Shown in pieces: positions 63,417 to 64,000 of a stretch of DNA of 64,000 nt. The translations under genes were made by a program, and so were the position numbers. How positions within the stretch are numbered: position 1 is the first letter of the stretch; each line of letters begins with the position of its first letter. The notes beneath the pieces were generated by a model that was not told where the DNA came from, did no database searches, and saw nothing but the letters and a program-made list of their open reading frames with translations. The DNA is taken from positions 2,356,001 to 2,420,000 of the forward strand of contig NZ_AP031496.1 in assembly GCF_042850945.1 (NCBI RefSeq), read 5' to 3'. The stretch comes from Halioxenophilus aromaticivorans. GTDB lineage: Bacteria > Pseudomonadota > Gammaproteobacteria > Pseudomonadales > Cellvibrionaceae.

Positions 63417-63859
63417 TATTTGCATGGATAAATTAGACCTAGCGCTTTGATAATAGCTGTAGCAGAGGGTATGTCATGAAGCTCTGGATTGCGCTTAATT
63501 TCTGAAATGGAAGCCGACAAATCCGTATGAAATGTACTTCCCTTCCTTGGGCAGTACCCATAGGATGCACCGTTCTTACCAGCCTCTCCAATCAACTCAA
63601 AACGCTGCATTACTTTCGGATCTTCAATATCAATTTTTCCGAATGCATTTGGATACATTATTCCAGCCTGGAAGCCAAAGTTATATCCTTTAGTCGCGCC
63701 GATGAAAAGTCCAAGACAAAAATTATAGTCAGGTGAATCGCTCTGATCTAAAACTCTTGAGCATGCGTTGGCATAGCTAATTCCGCTATTAATAACATCA
63801 GCTTGTACATTTTGTAGCCCCATCACCGCTAGCATGAGAGTTAATACTTTTAACTTCAT
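63416..63859 (-). CDS. Exported Rap1a/Tai-like protein on a cassette
   Basis: Start ATG 63859 behind AGGAGGTAAATTT gives 147 aa with a Sec signal peptide (MKLKVLTLMLAVMGLQNVQA). The mature part resembles the Rap1a/Tai domain of periplasmic immunity-type proteins: Cys in ANACSRVLDQ, FCLGLFIGATKGY, YGYCPRKGSTFHTDL, then NPELHDIPSATAIIKALGLIYPCK. Four cysteines would make two disulfides. Cassette position between two attC sites fits a portable defence or immunity gene, but the partner toxin is unknown. Confidence 0.68.
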   Translation of the reverse strand: MKLKVLTLMLAVMGLQNVQADVINSGISYANACSRVLDQSDSPDYNFCLGLFIGATKGYNFGFQAGIMYPNAFGKIDIEDPKVMQRFELIGEAGKNGASYGYCPRKGSTFHTDLSASISEIKRNPELHDIPSATAIIKALGLIYPCK

Positions 63860-63898
63860 AAATTTACCTCCTGTATTGTGACGGCGTACACTCTCGAA

Positions 63899-64000
63899 AT
63901 TTAACGCTACCAGCACAGGCCGGAGCTGTGTTGATTGGTTTGTGCTAGCGTAGCGAAAAAGCACAAACCGAGCAACGCAGCGGAGGTCCAGCCAGCTTGC
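63899..64000 (-). other. attC-type site, cut by the window end
   Basis: On the minus strand the site ends in GTTAAAT (63905-63899, full match to GTTRRRY), 40 bases before the Rap1a-like start codon. Inner arms include TTTGTGCT...AGCACAAA around a TCGCTACGCT loop, and CTGTG/CACAG pairing. Its opening arm begins near or beyond position 64000. Confidence 0.68.

Noticed and set aside
1..64000. tRNA, rRNA or integron integrase genes
   Set aside because: None recognised on either strand; the array's integrase, if any, must lie outside the window.

Overview
The window looks like chromosomal DNA of a Gammaproteobacterium, probably marine and Cellvibrionales-like. That placement is inferred from gene content (TonB receptors, RND pump, FeS photolyase, chromosomal-integron cassettes) and near-50% GC; there is no rRNA to confirm it. 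I recognised no tRNA, rRNA or CRISPR array.

Region 1 (about 0.6-22.5 kb) is a catabolic supercluster for lignin-type aromatics. A TonB-dependent receptor (broken by one in-frame stop) and an aromatic-acid MFS permease would take up substrate. Fcs and Ech turn ferulate or p-coumarate into vanillin or 4-hydroxybenzaldehyde, Vdh oxidises the aldehyde, VanA demethylates vanillate and PobA hydroxylates 4-hydroxybenzoate. All routes meet at protocatechuate. The operon ligK-ligU-ligJ-ligI-ligA-ligB-ligC then performs 4,5-(meta-)cleavage down to pyruvate and oxaloacetate. Regulators are an AraC protein, a LysR protein with two HTH domains, and an AraC/PobR protein divergent from pobA. No VanB reductase is present.

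Region 2 (22.5-31 kb) holds an uncharacterised catabolic group: a KstD-like flavoprotein, a TetR regulator, and a TauD dioxygenase-SDR-SnoaL operon behind a perfect palindrome. A glycosyltransferase and a SAF-domain oxidoreductase follow, then a gene-poor kilobase. Region 3 (31-50.6 kb) is mixed housekeeping and stress genes: PhoD phosphatase, an RND efflux operon, a ParD-like/zeta toxin-antitoxin pair, omega-amidase, thioesterase, two divergent paralogous phosphoribosyltransferases, ppc, SDR, enoyl-CoA hydratase, FeS photolyase, OmpA lipoprotein and two GNATs. Two inverted copies of a highly structured 264/291-bp MITE-like element (19-bp terminal inverted repeats, TA/CTAG flanks, predicted cloverleaf) bracket 37.97-46.96 kb.

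Region 4 (50.8-59.5 kb) is partly decaying. It has two genes each broken by a one-base frameshift, a truncated acyltransferase, a dead Y1 transposase, an attC-like site, a zincin-like protein, a transcription-factor/hydrolase fusion, an exported protein and rhlE. Region 5 (59.5-64 kb) is a stretch of integron gene cassettes without an integrase in view. The cassettes carry a SET-domain protein, two YefM-YoeB toxin-antitoxin pairs and a Rap1a/Tai-like exported protein, separated by attC-type inverted repeats. An IS1182-family element has inserted exactly in the GTT core of one attC.
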